Origin: an uncultured Clostridia bacterium
GTDB lineage: Bacteria > Bacillota > Clostridia > Oscillospirales > Ruminococcaceae
Direction: 5' to 3'
DNA: 8,277 bases
NCBI GenBank assembly: GCA_947165805.1
Contig: CAMVBT010000100.1
Location: 1-8,277 of the forward strand
Shown one piece after another: positions 1-7,355 of the stretch. Numbering within the stretch: position 1 is the stretch's first letter; each line of letters starts with the position of its first letter. The translations under genes were made by a program, and so were the position numbers. Under the pieces are notes generated by a model, which was not told the DNA's origin, made no database searches, and was given only the letters and a program-made list of their open reading frames with translations.

Positions 1-280
1 TATCCGGCGTGACCGCGCAGGGGTTCGCTTCAACGGATATCTCGGCTTGTGCGGCGATATCCGCGGTTTTCAGTATTTCTCCGATATGCTCATACAGCAG
101 TATCGGTGTACCTCCGCCGAAATACACGGTATCGTATTTTTCACCGTAATGCCGTATATTCCGTATCACCGCGGAGGCGTATCCGGCTGCTCCGGCGCGG
201 CTGTACCGCACGGAATAGAAATCGCAGTACGGGCATTTCGACAGGCAAAATGGTATATGGATATATAAACCGACACTCAT
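1..280 (-). CDS. hemW: HemW-like radical SAM protein (N-terminal part, cut by window edge)
   Basis: This is the first 93 codons of a radical-SAM protein read leftward and truncated by the window edge. It opens MSVGLYIHIPFC and carries the CxxxCxxC cluster motif as C12, C16 and C19 followed by D-F, which is the HemW form (HemN has a further Cys there). A GGGTP glycine-rich SAM-binding motif lies at residues 55-59 and an E-A-N-P motif at 84-87, both in the usual order. Family knowledge: HemW was long annotated as oxygen-independent coproporphyrinogen III oxidase but is better described as a heme-binding or heme-transfer protein. The ATG at 280 fits the family N-terminus and no other start is in frame just upstream, although no clear Shine-Dalgarno precedes it. 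It lies 72 bases behind lepA on the same strand, a widely conserved gene order, so co-transcription with lepA is likely. The C-terminal HemW domain is outside the window. Confidence 0.93.
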   Translation of the reverse strand, partial: MSVGLYIHIPFCLSKCPYCDFYSVRYSRAGAAGYASAVIRNIRHYGEKYDTVYFGGGTPILLYEHIGEILKTADIAAQAEISVEANPCAVTPD

Positions 281-319
281 AAATAAACCAATGAAATTCG
301 CAGATAATTTACGGGCTCA

Positions 320-332
320 ACAGCGACGCTGT
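320..332. repeat. Short perfect palindrome between lepA and hemW
   Basis: ACAGCG and CGCTGT flank a single A, giving a 13-base perfect inverted repeat in the 72-base gap between the lepA stop and the hemW start. A second 10-base palindrome, TCCCGCGGGA, lies nearby at 340-349. Neither is followed by a T-run in the leftward direction of transcription, so they are not an obvious intrinsic terminator. Function is unknown; they may be a mild RNA hairpin or processing site in the lepA-hemW transcript, or chance. Confidence 0.35.
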
Positions 333-352
333 CCGCCTTTCCCGCGGGAGAC

Positions 353-2170
<1,818 letters not shown>

Positions 2171-2210
2171 TTTACTTCCTCTATCCTGTCTGTTGATGAT
2201 ACGATATTTT

Positions 2211-2239
2211 ATTATATCATAACCGTCACGGATTTGCAA
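2211..2239 (-). promoter_or_regulatory. Sigma-A-type promoter for lepA
   Basis: Read on the minus strand, TTGCAA (2239-2234) is followed after exactly 17 bases by a perfect TATAAT (2216-2211). Transcription would start near 2204, giving a leader of about 34 bases before the lepA ATG, with the AGAGGAAG ribosome binding site inside it. The -35 matches the consensus at four of six positions. An imperfect dyad (ATGATA at 2196-2201 and TATCAT at 2215-2220) overlaps the -10. This is the only strong candidate upstream of lepA. Confidence 0.75.
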
Positions 2240-2299
2240 GCGTATTTTATATAGAAATCGTTTTATTTGTGCAGTATATTTGTGCGTAATTGCCATAGA

Positions 2300-2335
2300 A
2301 AATTTCAAAAAGAGTGGTGACAAATCGTGAAATTT
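2300..2335. repeat. Inverted repeat straddling the purA -35 element
   Basis: AAATTTCA at 2300-2307 and TGAAATTT at 2328-2335 form a perfect 8-base inverted repeat separated by 20 bases, with arm centres 28 bases apart. The right arm lies between the -35 and -10 elements of the purA promoter. The spacing could suit a dimeric or tetrameric regulator, but the region is AT-rich and the match could be chance. It does not resemble the Bacillus PurR box. Confidence 0.35.
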
Positions 2336-2345
2336 ATGTTATAAT
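2317..2345 (+). promoter_or_regulatory. Extended -10 sigma-A promoter for purA-ymdB-spoVS
   Basis: GTGACA (2317-2322, five of six consensus bases) is followed by a 17-base spacer and a perfect TATAAT (2340-2345). A TG at 2337-2338 gives an extended -10. Expected transcription start is about 2351-2353, leaving a leader of roughly 72 bases before the purA start codon. It points away from the lepA promoter, and the two core promoters do not overlap. Confidence 0.85.
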
Positions 2346-2348
2346 AAA

Positions 2349-2381
2349 TTGGAAAGTGCAAATATGTGCAGAATTTTCCAA
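2349..2381 (+). promoter_or_regulatory. 5'-terminal hairpin in the purA leader
   Basis: TTGGAAA (2349-2355) pairs perfectly with TTTCCAA (2375-2381), and an inner TGCA/TGCA pair (2357-2360 with 2367-2370) can extend the stem. The structure would sit right at the predicted 5' end of the purA mRNA. No T-run follows it, so it is not a terminator. It could protect the 5' end from decay or be a DNA operator just downstream of the start site. It does not match any riboswitch I recognise. Confidence 0.45.
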
Positions 2382-2423
2382 ATTGTAAAAAATGTGAAGA
2401 GCATGAAAGGAATGGTACAGACT

Positions 2424-3698
2424 ATGCCGGCAAGTATCGTAGTAGGAACACAGTGGGGCGACGAAGGAAAGGGCAAGATAATAGACATCATCGCTTCCCG
2501 CGCAGACGTTGTTGTCCGTTCGCAGGGCGGCAACAATGCGGGACATACCGTAGTGAACAACGGTGAGACATATAAGCTCCACCTTATCCCCTCGGGAATA
2601 CTCTATAAGGATACGCTCTGCCTCATCGGCGCGGGCGTTGTGCTCGACCCGAAGGACTTCATCGGAGAGCTCGACAGCCTCGGCGCAAGAGGCGTAAGCT
2701 TCGATAACCTTAAAGTGGACCCGAGAGCTCACGTCATAATGCCGTGGCACATAACCCTCGACGGACTTTCCGAGCAGTTCCGCGGCAACAGCGATATCGG
2801 AACGACCAAGCGCGGCATAGGACCGACATATATGGATAAATACGAGCGCTGCGGCATCAGAGTGTATGATCTCATACACCCCGAGGTGTTCGCGGAGAAA
2901 GCGCGTGCGACCGGTAAGCTCAAGAACGCGATCATCACCAAGGTGTACGGCGGCGAGGAGCTCGACATCGAGGCGATAATCAAGGAATACACCGAGTACG
3001 GCAAGCGCATCGCAAAGTACGTTGACGACGTTTCCGTCATCGTCTATGAGGCCGCAAAGGCGGGCAAGCAGATAATGTTCGAGGGAGCTCAGGCGACCCT
3101 GCTCGATATCGACTTCGGCACTTACCCCTATGTTACATCGTCGCACCCCGTTTCCGCGGGCGTATGCGTCGGCACGGGCGTGGGTCCCATGATAATCAAC
3201 GATATCATCGGCGTTGCCAAGGCATATACAACCAGAGTCGGCAAGGGACCGTTCCCGACCGAGCTGAATAACGAGACAGGCGACCTTATCCGCAACCGCG
3301 GCGGCGAGTTCGGCACCACCACCGGCAGACCGAGAAGAACAGGCTGGTTCGACGCTGTTATCGTGCGTCATTCCGTGCGCGTCAACGGACTTTCCAAGCT
3401 GGCGGTCAACAAGCTCGATACCCTCTGCGGCATCGGCGACCTGAAGATCTGCACGGCGTATAAGAAGCCCGACGGCAGCATCATAAAGGATTTCCCGCCC
3501 ACACTGGAGGAGCTTGCGGACTGCGAGCCCGTTTACGAGACATTCCCGGGCTTTGACGACGATATCTCGGGCTGCAGATCGTTCGACGAGCTGCCGGAGC
3601 TCTGCAAAAAGTATATCCTCAAGCTCGAGGAACTCTGCGGCTGCAAGATAGCTATGGTCGGCATAGGCCCCGACAGAAGCCAGATACTCGAGCGTTAA
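2424..3698 (+). CDS. purA: Adenylosuccinate synthetase
   Basis: A 424-residue protein, close to the usual 425-430. It joins IMP and aspartate with GTP hydrolysis to make adenylosuccinate, the first committed step from IMP to AMP, in the cytosol. The GTP loop GDEGKGK is at 12-18, with catalytic D13 and H41 exactly at the positions of the E. coli enzyme. Further hallmarks are TTKRGIGPTY, EGAQATLLDIDFGTYPYVTSS, TTTGRPRRTGWFDA and NKLD in order, and IGPDR near the end. The start is not certain: the frame is open upstream with ATGs at 2364, 2403 and 2412. ATG 2424 is chosen because it gives the family N-terminus (MPASIVVGTQWGDEGKG) and has AAAGGA 12 bases upstream, a little far but usable. It is the first gene of a probable operon with the phosphodiesterase gene 2 bases downstream and spoVS. 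Confidence 0.96.
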   Translation: MPASIVVGTQWGDEGKGKIIDIIASRADVVVRSQGGNNAGHTVVNNGETYKLHLIPSGILYKDTLCLIGAGVVLDPKDFIGELDSLGARGVSFDNLKVDPRAHVIMPWHITLDGLSEQFRGNSDIGTTKRGIGPTYMDKYERCGIRVYDLIHPEVFAEKARATGKLKNAIITKVYGGEELDIEAIIKEYTEYGKRIAKYVDDVSVIVYEAAKAGKQIMFEGAQATLLDIDFGTYPYVTSSHPVSAGVCVGTGVGPMIINDIIGVAKAYTTRVGKGPFPTELNNETGDLIRNRGGEFGTTTGRPRRTGWFDAVIVRHSVRVNGLSKLAVNKLDTLCGIGDLKICTAYKKPDGSIIKDFPPTLEELADCEPVYETFPGFDDDISGCRSFDELPELCKKYILKLEELCGCKIAMVGIGPDRSQILER

Positions 3699-3700
3699 GC

Positions 3701-4465
3701 ATGAATATATTGTTTGTCGGTGACGTGGTCGGACAGAAAAGCGCCGAACACCTCATCTCGCGGCTCCCGGAGCTGAAACGGCGCTATTCGGTCGATATGA
3801 CGATAGTAAACGGCGAAAACTCGGCGGACGGCAACGGTATCACGCCCTATTCGGCAAAGCTGCTGCTGGAGGGCGCTGACGTGATAACCACGGGCAACCA
3901 CTGCTTCCGGCGCCGTGAAATGAACGAGATGTTCGAGGACTCGGAGTCGATCATACGTCCGGCGAACTTCGGAGATACGGTGGGACGCGGCTATACGGTC
4001 TTTGATATGGGCAGGACGCGGGCTGCGGTCATAAACCTCATCGGTATGGCTTATATGGAGAGCTGCGACAATCCCTTCGGCTATGCCGACCGGATACTTG
4101 AGAAGCTCGACACGCCTGTCATCATCGTGGATTTCCACGCCGAAGCCTCGTCGGAGAAGAAAGCCATGGGCTTCTACCTCGCGGGGCGCGTATCGGCGGT
4201 CATCGGCACCCACACCCATGTACAGACCGCTGACGAACAGATATTGGCAGGGCATACGGGCTATATCACTGACGTGGGCTACACCGGTGTCAGGGACTCG
4301 GTGCTCGGCATAGACAAGGACGTGATAATAGCGAGGCTCACCACCTATTATCCGCAGAAACACACCTATCCGGACGGCGATATAATGATAAATGCCGTTC
4401 TTATGGATATAGATGAAAAAAGCGGGAGATGCGCGGGCATCGAACGTTTGAATATTATGAAATAA
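3701..4465 (+). CDS. ymdB: YmdB-family metallophosphoesterase (2',3'-cyclic nucleotide phosphodiesterase type)
   Basis: A 254-residue binuclear metallophosphoesterase of the YmdB group (TIGR00282-type), of family length. The metal ligands fall where expected: D8 in the N-terminal FVGD, E39 and N40 in NGEN, N66 and H67 in TGNH, H146 in DFHAE, and H171 and H173 in GTHTH. Family knowledge: Bacillus YmdB hydrolyses 2',3'-cyclic nucleotides and affects biofilm versus motility choice and RNA turnover. The segment after TGNH reads CFRRRE, whereas most relatives have a Trp-Asp there, and later TDVGYTGVRDS replaces the common TDVGMTGPxDS, so this is a somewhat divergent member with an intact metal site. 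The ATG lies 2 bases after the purA stop with no strong Shine-Dalgarno, which suggests translational coupling to purA. spoVS follows after 36 bases, the same neighbour order (ymdB-spoVS) as in Bacillus subtilis. Confidence 0.92.
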   Translation: MNILFVGDVVGQKSAEHLISRLPELKRRYSVDMTIVNGENSADGNGITPYSAKLLLEGADVITTGNHCFRRREMNEMFEDSESIIRPANFGDTVGRGYTVFDMGRTRAAVINLIGMAYMESCDNPFGYADRILEKLDTPVIIVDFHAEASSEKKAMGFYLAGRVSAVIGTHTHVQTADEQILAGHTGYITDVGYTGVRDSVLGIDKDVIIARLTTYYPQKHTYPDGDIMINAVLMDIDEKSGRCAGIERLNIMK

Positions 4466-4501
4466 TCGGGAAAATGCGATATCTGAGGGGAGGAAACAGA
4501 A

Positions 4502-4762
4502 ATGGACGTTATCAAGGTATCTTCAAGAAGCGTGCCTAAGTCCGTTGCGGGCGCTGTTTGCGCGGTAATACGCGGCGGCGGCAGCGCAACAGTCGAAGCA
4601 GTGGGAGCCGGAGCGGTAAATCAGGCTGTCAAGGCCGTTGCCGTTGCGAGGACCTTTCTCAGTGAGGAGGGCATCGATCTTGTGTGTATGCCCGAATTCG
4701 GTGAGTTTGAGGTCGCCGGCGAGACAAAGACCGGAATTAAGTTTACGGTCGAAAAGCGATAA
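4502..4762 (+). CDS. spoVS: Stage V sporulation protein S (SpoVS), Alba-like
   Basis: An 86-residue protein, exactly the usual SpoVS length. Recognisable landmarks are the N-terminal MDVIKVSSRSVPKSVAGAV, the glycine-rich turn after IRGG, the highly conserved GAGAVNQAVKAVAVAR around residues 36-50, and a C-terminal beta stretch ending in VEKR. Family knowledge: SpoVS has an Alba-like fold that can bind nucleic acid; in Bacillus its loss blocks spore coat and cortex development at stage V, but homologues also occur in non-sporulating bacteria, so its presence suggests rather than proves sporulation. A strong GGGGAGG at 4487-4493, eight bases before the ATG, sets the start. No clear separate promoter is seen in the 36-base gap upstream, so it is probably read from purA and ymdB. 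A strong terminator begins 10 bases after its stop. Confidence 0.95.
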   Translation: MDVIKVSSRSVPKSVAGAVCAVIRGGGSATVEAVGAGAVNQAVKAVAVARTFLSEEGIDLVCMPEFGEFEVAGETKTGIKFTVEKR

Positions 4763-4771
4763 ATCATTCGG

Positions 4772-4818
4772 TCTGCGGCTTTCCGACGGGTCCGCCGGAA
4801 AGCCGCAGAACTGTTTTT
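4772..4818 (+). terminator. Intrinsic terminator of the purA-ymdB-spoVS operon
   Basis: A perfect 14-bp GC-rich stem (TCTGCGGCTTTCCG at 4772-4785 with its complement at 4796-4809) with a 10-base loop is followed by a run of five T at 4814-4818. It sits 10 bases after the spoVS stop and just before the next promoter. Confidence 0.93.
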
Positions 4819-4829
4819 CGGAAATGCTA

Positions 4830-4858
4830 TTGACACGGCTGAAGAGCTGTGCTATAAT
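4830..4858 (+). promoter_or_regulatory. Consensus sigma-A promoter for the ABC transporter genes
   Basis: TTGACA (4830-4835) and TATAAT (4853-4858) are both perfect and separated by exactly 17 bases. Transcription should start near 4865, giving a leader of only about 30 bases with the AGGAGG ribosome binding site. A promoter this strong in front of a transporter would normally need repression; see the palindrome at 4862-4876. Confidence 0.92.
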
Positions 4859-4861
4859 ACA

Positions 4862-4876
4862 GTAAATACTATTTAC
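4862..4876. promoter_or_regulatory. Candidate repressor operator at the ABC transcription start
   Basis: GTAAATA and TATTTAC flank a single C, a perfect 15-base palindrome placed 3 bases after the -10 element, over the expected start site. Its position is typical of an operator at which a dimeric repressor blocks a strong promoter. No regulator gene lies beside this unit in the window, so the protein that reads it is unknown. It could also be a chance AT-rich palindrome. Confidence 0.55.
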
Positions 4877-4895
4877 CCAAAAGGAGGAATTCCCA

Positions 4896-5804
4896 ATGGC
4901 ATTGGTCGTAGAACATCTCTCCAAGAAATTCGGAGATCATGTCGCGGTCGAAGATCTGTCGTTCGAGATATCAAAGCCGGGCATCTTTGCTTTCCTCGGC
5001 ACGAACGGCGCAGGCAAGAGCACCTCTATACGCATGATACTCAATATGCTGACAAGAGACAGCGGAACGGTAACATGGAACGGCGAGCCTCTCGACGTTA
5101 TGAAGGAGGAGATAGGCTACCTCGCGGAGGAGCGCGGACTTTACCCCAAATACAATATCCTCGAGCAGATGTACTACTTCTGTTCGATAAAGGGCATGAG
5201 CAAAAGAGACGCGACCGCTTCCATAGACTACCTGTTCGCGAGACTCAAGATCGACGAGTACAGGAAAAAGAAAGCCGATCAGCTCTCAAAGGGCAACCAG
5301 CAGAAGGTCCAGCTCGCGGCGGCGCTTCTCTGCAACCCCGATATCATCATACTCGACGAACCGCTCAGCGGTCTCGACCCCGTAAACGCCGACCTCTTCA
5401 AGAGCATTATCCGTGAAGAGCGCGACAAGGGCAAGTACATAATCATGTCCTCGCACCAGATGGAGACCATAGAGGAATTCTGCGAAGACCTCGTGCTGCT
5501 CCACCGCGGCAGGGTCGTTTTGCAGGGCAACCTGAACGACATCAAGCGCGAGCGCGGACGTGAGAACCTGACCGTCAAGGCGGACAGACCGATAGGCGAT
5601 ATCGCGGAAAAATGCGGTCTGACGCTCGTTGAGGAGACCCCGAACGGCTCGTCCTTCAAGGTAAAGTCCGAGCAGGACGCGCGCAATATGCTCGCGGAGA
5701 TGATGGCGCAGGGTATAGGCGTCATAAAGTTCGACCTTCGTGAGCCCTCGCTGCACGAATTGTTTGTCGAAAAATGCGGAGGTGAAGTAAACAATGAAAA
5801 CTAA
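4896..5804 (+). CDS. ABC transporter ATP-binding protein, NatA/YhaQ-like
   Basis: A 302-residue cytoplasmic ATPase subunit of an ABC-2 type transporter. Walker A is GTNGAGKST at 35-43, the signature is LSKGNQQK from 130 (a common variant of LSGGQ in this subgroup), Walker B is IIILDEP at 150-156, the D-loop is SGLD at 158-161 and the switch histidine is H187. The IGYLAEERGLYPK stretch around 73-85 and a C-terminal accessory domain of about 90 residues are typical of NatA/YhaQ ATPases, which work with a NatB/YhaP permease as exporters; NatAB in Bacillus extrudes sodium. The actual substrate here cannot be read from sequence. AGGAGG lies 8 bases before the ATG. The permease start codon lies inside the end of this gene (11-base overlap), so the two are translated together. 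Confidence 0.93.
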   Translation: MALVVEHLSKKFGDHVAVEDLSFEISKPGIFAFLGTNGAGKSTSIRMILNMLTRDSGTVTWNGEPLDVMKEEIGYLAEERGLYPKYNILEQMYYFCSIKGMSKRDATASIDYLFARLKIDEYRKKKADQLSKGNQQKVQLAAALLCNPDIIILDEPLSGLDPVNADLFKSIIREERDKGKYIIMSSHQMETIEEFCEDLVLLHRGRVVLQGNLNDIKRERGRENLTVKADRPIGDIAEKCGLTLVEETPNGSSFKVKSEQDARNMLAEMMAQGIGVIKFDLREPSLHELFVEKCGGEVNNEN

Positions 5805-6399
5805 AGGCTGGAAGGAAGTTCTTGCGTTCACCTTCACGCAGCAGATAAAGACCAAATCCTTCATTATCGGAACGATAGTGATAACACTCATCGTGGCGCT
5901 TATGGCGGCTATAGCCAATATACTGCCCACGTTCTTCCTTGACGGCGCGCTTAGCGGCTCGGAAGCGTCCCCGCTCGATTCCTTCACCGTAAGGACTCTC
6001 TACCTCGACAACGAGACAGAGTACGCCTTCGACTTCACAAAGGCTCTTGAACCCATGGGTATCACGATAAAGACCGTGACCGCCGCCGAAGCCGACGCAA
6101 AGGCGAACGAGCTCGTGAACACCGCCGAGCAGGCGGCTCTGACGCGCATAACCCTCGTTGACGATATGTTCAATATCGACTCGCAGTACGCGGGCGGCGA
6201 CTCCGGAGTGACCAAGGGCGACTGCGACGCGGTAACTCAGACCATATCGAGCAATCTGCACGCTCAGTTCCTTGTTCTGTCGGGACTGCCCGAGGATAAG
6301 CTCACAACGGCTCTTTCCGGCGTGAGTGTGACCGTGAGCTGTGCGGGCGAGGAGCCCGAGAGCATGATAGGCTCTATCATAAAAACGGTCGTTCGATAG
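5794..6399 (+). CDS. ABC-2 permease (NatB/YhaP-like), N-terminal half, ended early by frameshift
   Basis: This 201-codon frame encodes the front half of an ABC-2 exporter permease: a short cytoplasmic start (MKTKGWKEVLAFTF), one membrane segment at about 24-46, then an extracytoplasmic domain of about 140 residues, as in NatB and YhaP. GGAGGT lies 10 bases before the ATG, which overlaps the end of the ATPase gene. The protein stops at a TAG (6397-6399) just where the second membrane segment should begin; that segment and the rest continue in the -1 frame. Adding one base in the stretch 6378-6399, for example one more A in the five-A run at 6381-6385, would give a continuous protein of about 450 residues, a normal length for the family. 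Taken as it stands, the product would lack most of its membrane domain and should not form a transporter. It is either a recent pseudogene, an assembly error, or a recoded gene. Confidence 0.82.
   Translation: MKTKGWKEVLAFTFTQQIKTKSFIIGTIVITLIVALMAAIANILPTFFLDGALSGSEASPLDSFTVRTLYLDNETEYAFDFTKALEPMGITIKTVTAAEADAKANELVNTAEQAALTRITLVDDMFNIDSQYAGGDSGVTKGDCDAVTQTISSNLHAQFLVLSGLPEDKLTTALSGVSVTVSCAGEEPESMIGSIIKTVVR
6300..6399 (+). other. Frameshift zone joining the two permease halves
   Basis: The front frame is open to the TAG at 6397-6399 and the rear frame is open from just after a TAA at 6297-6299, so the shift must lie within these 100 bases. The front frame still reads like permease to about SMIGSIIK, and the rear frame gives a plausible membrane segment from SIVLFIFIFSYSQLVAQSVA, which places the break at about 6378-6399. 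The most likely spot is the AAAAA at 6381-6385, where one lost A would explain it. The sequence is not a canonical X_XXY_YYZ slippery heptamer; only a single AAA codon could re-pair after a one-base backward slip. Confidence 0.7.
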
Positions 6400-6446
6400 T
6401 CCTGTTCATCTTCATCTTCTCTTACAGCCAGCTTGTTGCGCAGTCC

Positions 6447-7145
6447 GTGGCTATTGAGAAGTCCTCCCGCATCGTAGAGTACCTGCTCACTTCGATAAAG
6501 CCCCTTGCGCTCATCATAGGCAAGGTGATCGCGATGTGCCTTGTCTCGCTGATGCAGTTCATCATCATCGGGCTTGGCGGCGGACTCGGATTTCTGATCT
6601 CTATGCCGTTCGGCATATTCTCGAAGGTCGACAAGCTCGTTGAGGCAGCGGGCGGCGCCGCTCTTACGGGCAGCGGCCTCGAAGCACAGGGCGTTCTCGA
6701 CGACATCGGCAAGGCGTTCTCGAACGTTGATGCGATAGCACTCATTATAATGATACTGACATTTGTGTTCGGATTCCTGCTGTTTGCGGGAATGGCGGGT
6801 ATCGCGGGCGCGAGCGTGAGCAAAATGGAAGACCTCGCTTCGGCTATCCAGCCGCTCTCGATCATAGGCGTACTCGGTTTCTATCTCGCATATTTCCCGC
6901 AGGTGACCCCCGAAGAGAACACCATGTCGGTGGTAGCGCGCTATGTGCCGATCTCCTCGCCGTTCATTCTCCCGTCGGATTATATGCTTGGCAAGATAGG
7001 GCTGCCCGAGGCTCTGATATCCATAGCGATACTGATCGCAGCCGATATCGGCATAATGGTGCTTGTTGCGAAGGTATATGAGAACATCATCGTACACACC
7101 GGCAGCAGACTCAAACTCGGCGATATGCTCAAAATGTCAAAGTAG
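6447..7145 (+). CDS. ABC-2 permease (NatB/YhaP-like), C-terminal half, out of frame with its start
   Basis: This frame carries the rear half of the same permease. Its homology starts before the nominal GTG at 6447, at about 6390-6402, with a membrane segment and the family motif V-A-Q-S-V-A-x-EKSSR, then EYLLTS-x-KP. Counting from the GTG, further membrane segments fall at about 19-53, 97-125, 137-150 and 186-215, with YVPISSPF at 167-173 matching the conserved (F/Y)xPxSSP stretch and a short cytoplasmic basic tail. No Shine-Dalgarno precedes the GTG, so independent translation is unlikely and the GTG is only a formal start. Coding quality past the shift is unbroken, which suggests a recent or artificial lesion. 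The downstream terminator begins 86 bases after the stop. Confidence 0.82.
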   Translation: MAIEKSSRIVEYLLTSIKPLALIIGKVIAMCLVSLMQFIIIGLGGGLGFLISMPFGIFSKVDKLVEAAGGAALTGSGLEAQGVLDDIGKAFSNVDAIALIIMILTFVFGFLLFAGMAGIAGASVSKMEDLASAIQPLSIIGVLGFYLAYFPQVTPEENTMSVVARYVPISSPFILPSDYMLGKIGLPEALISIAILIAADIGIMVLVAKVYENIIVHTGSRLKLGDMLKMSK

Positions 7146-7230
7146 CGCGGAGCCCGCGCCCCCAAACCGTATGTCACACGCGTAAAGCGACATGGGACAA
7201 TAATATGCTTTAGGTAAAAATCCACTATCG

Positions 7231-7266
7231 AAAGCGCCTCCGGCAGGCTGTCGGAGGCGCTTTTTT
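7231..7266 (+). terminator. Intrinsic terminator after the ABC transporter unit
   Basis: AAAGCGCCTCCG (7231-7242) pairs perfectly with CGGAGGCGCTTT (7252-7263) around a 9-base loop, and a run of six T at 7261-7266 follows the GC-rich part of the stem. The preceding 85 bases after the permease stop hold no gene and no clear signal. Confidence 0.94.
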
Positions 7267-7297
7267 GTGCTATTTTGCCGAAAATGCGCTTCAGACC

Positions 7298-7326
7298 TTG
7301 AAAACATACTATACCTATGGTATAAT
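7298..7326 (+). promoter_or_regulatory. Sigma-A promoter of the Rrf2-MaoC unit
   Basis: TTGAAA (7298-7303), a 17-base spacer and a perfect TATAAT (7321-7326) with a TG at 7318-7319 (extended -10) form a strong promoter. The start would be near 7333, with AAGGAGGG at 7342-7349 as the ribosome binding site for the regulator gene. Confidence 0.9.
7310..7324. promoter_or_regulatory. Candidate autoregulatory operator in the Rrf2 promoter
   Basis: TATACC and GGTATA flank TAT in a perfect 15-base inverted repeat that covers the end of the spacer and most of the -10 box. A further ATACC half-site occurs at 7331-7335. Rrf2-family regulators commonly repress their own genes from promoter-overlapping AT-rich dyads, so this is probably the binding site of the protein encoded just downstream. 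The exact specificity is not known from sequence. Confidence 0.6.
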
Positions 7327-7355
7327 AGACATACCGATGAAAAGGAGGGAGCAGA

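Noticed and set aside
2349..2423. Purine or other riboswitch in the purA leader
   Set aside because: The leader is about 72 bases and shows a single hairpin, with none of the three-way junction features of a purine riboswitch and no terminator alternative.
2334..3371. A 345-codon open frame antisense to purA
   Set aside because: It mirrors the codon structure of purA, has no plausible ribosome binding site, runs into the purA promoter and encodes no recognisable domain. The GC-rich third positions of purA explain it.
6378..6387. Programmed -1 frameshift signal at the A run in the permease gene
   Set aside because: There is no X_XXY_YYZ heptamer in the correct frame, the A run is only five long, and no upstream Shine-Dalgarno-like stimulator or obvious downstream stem was seen. 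Lesion or assembly error is simpler, though recoding is not excluded.
6264..7097. A 277-codon open frame antisense to the permease
   Set aside because: Its composition (many Arg, His, Tyr, Asp) is that of a reverse-strand shadow, while the plus strand shows clear permease motifs.
7146..7230. A small gene or RNA between the permease and its terminator
   Set aside because: There is no start with a ribosome binding site and no strong promoter. Only a weak ATGTC/GACAT repeat is present.
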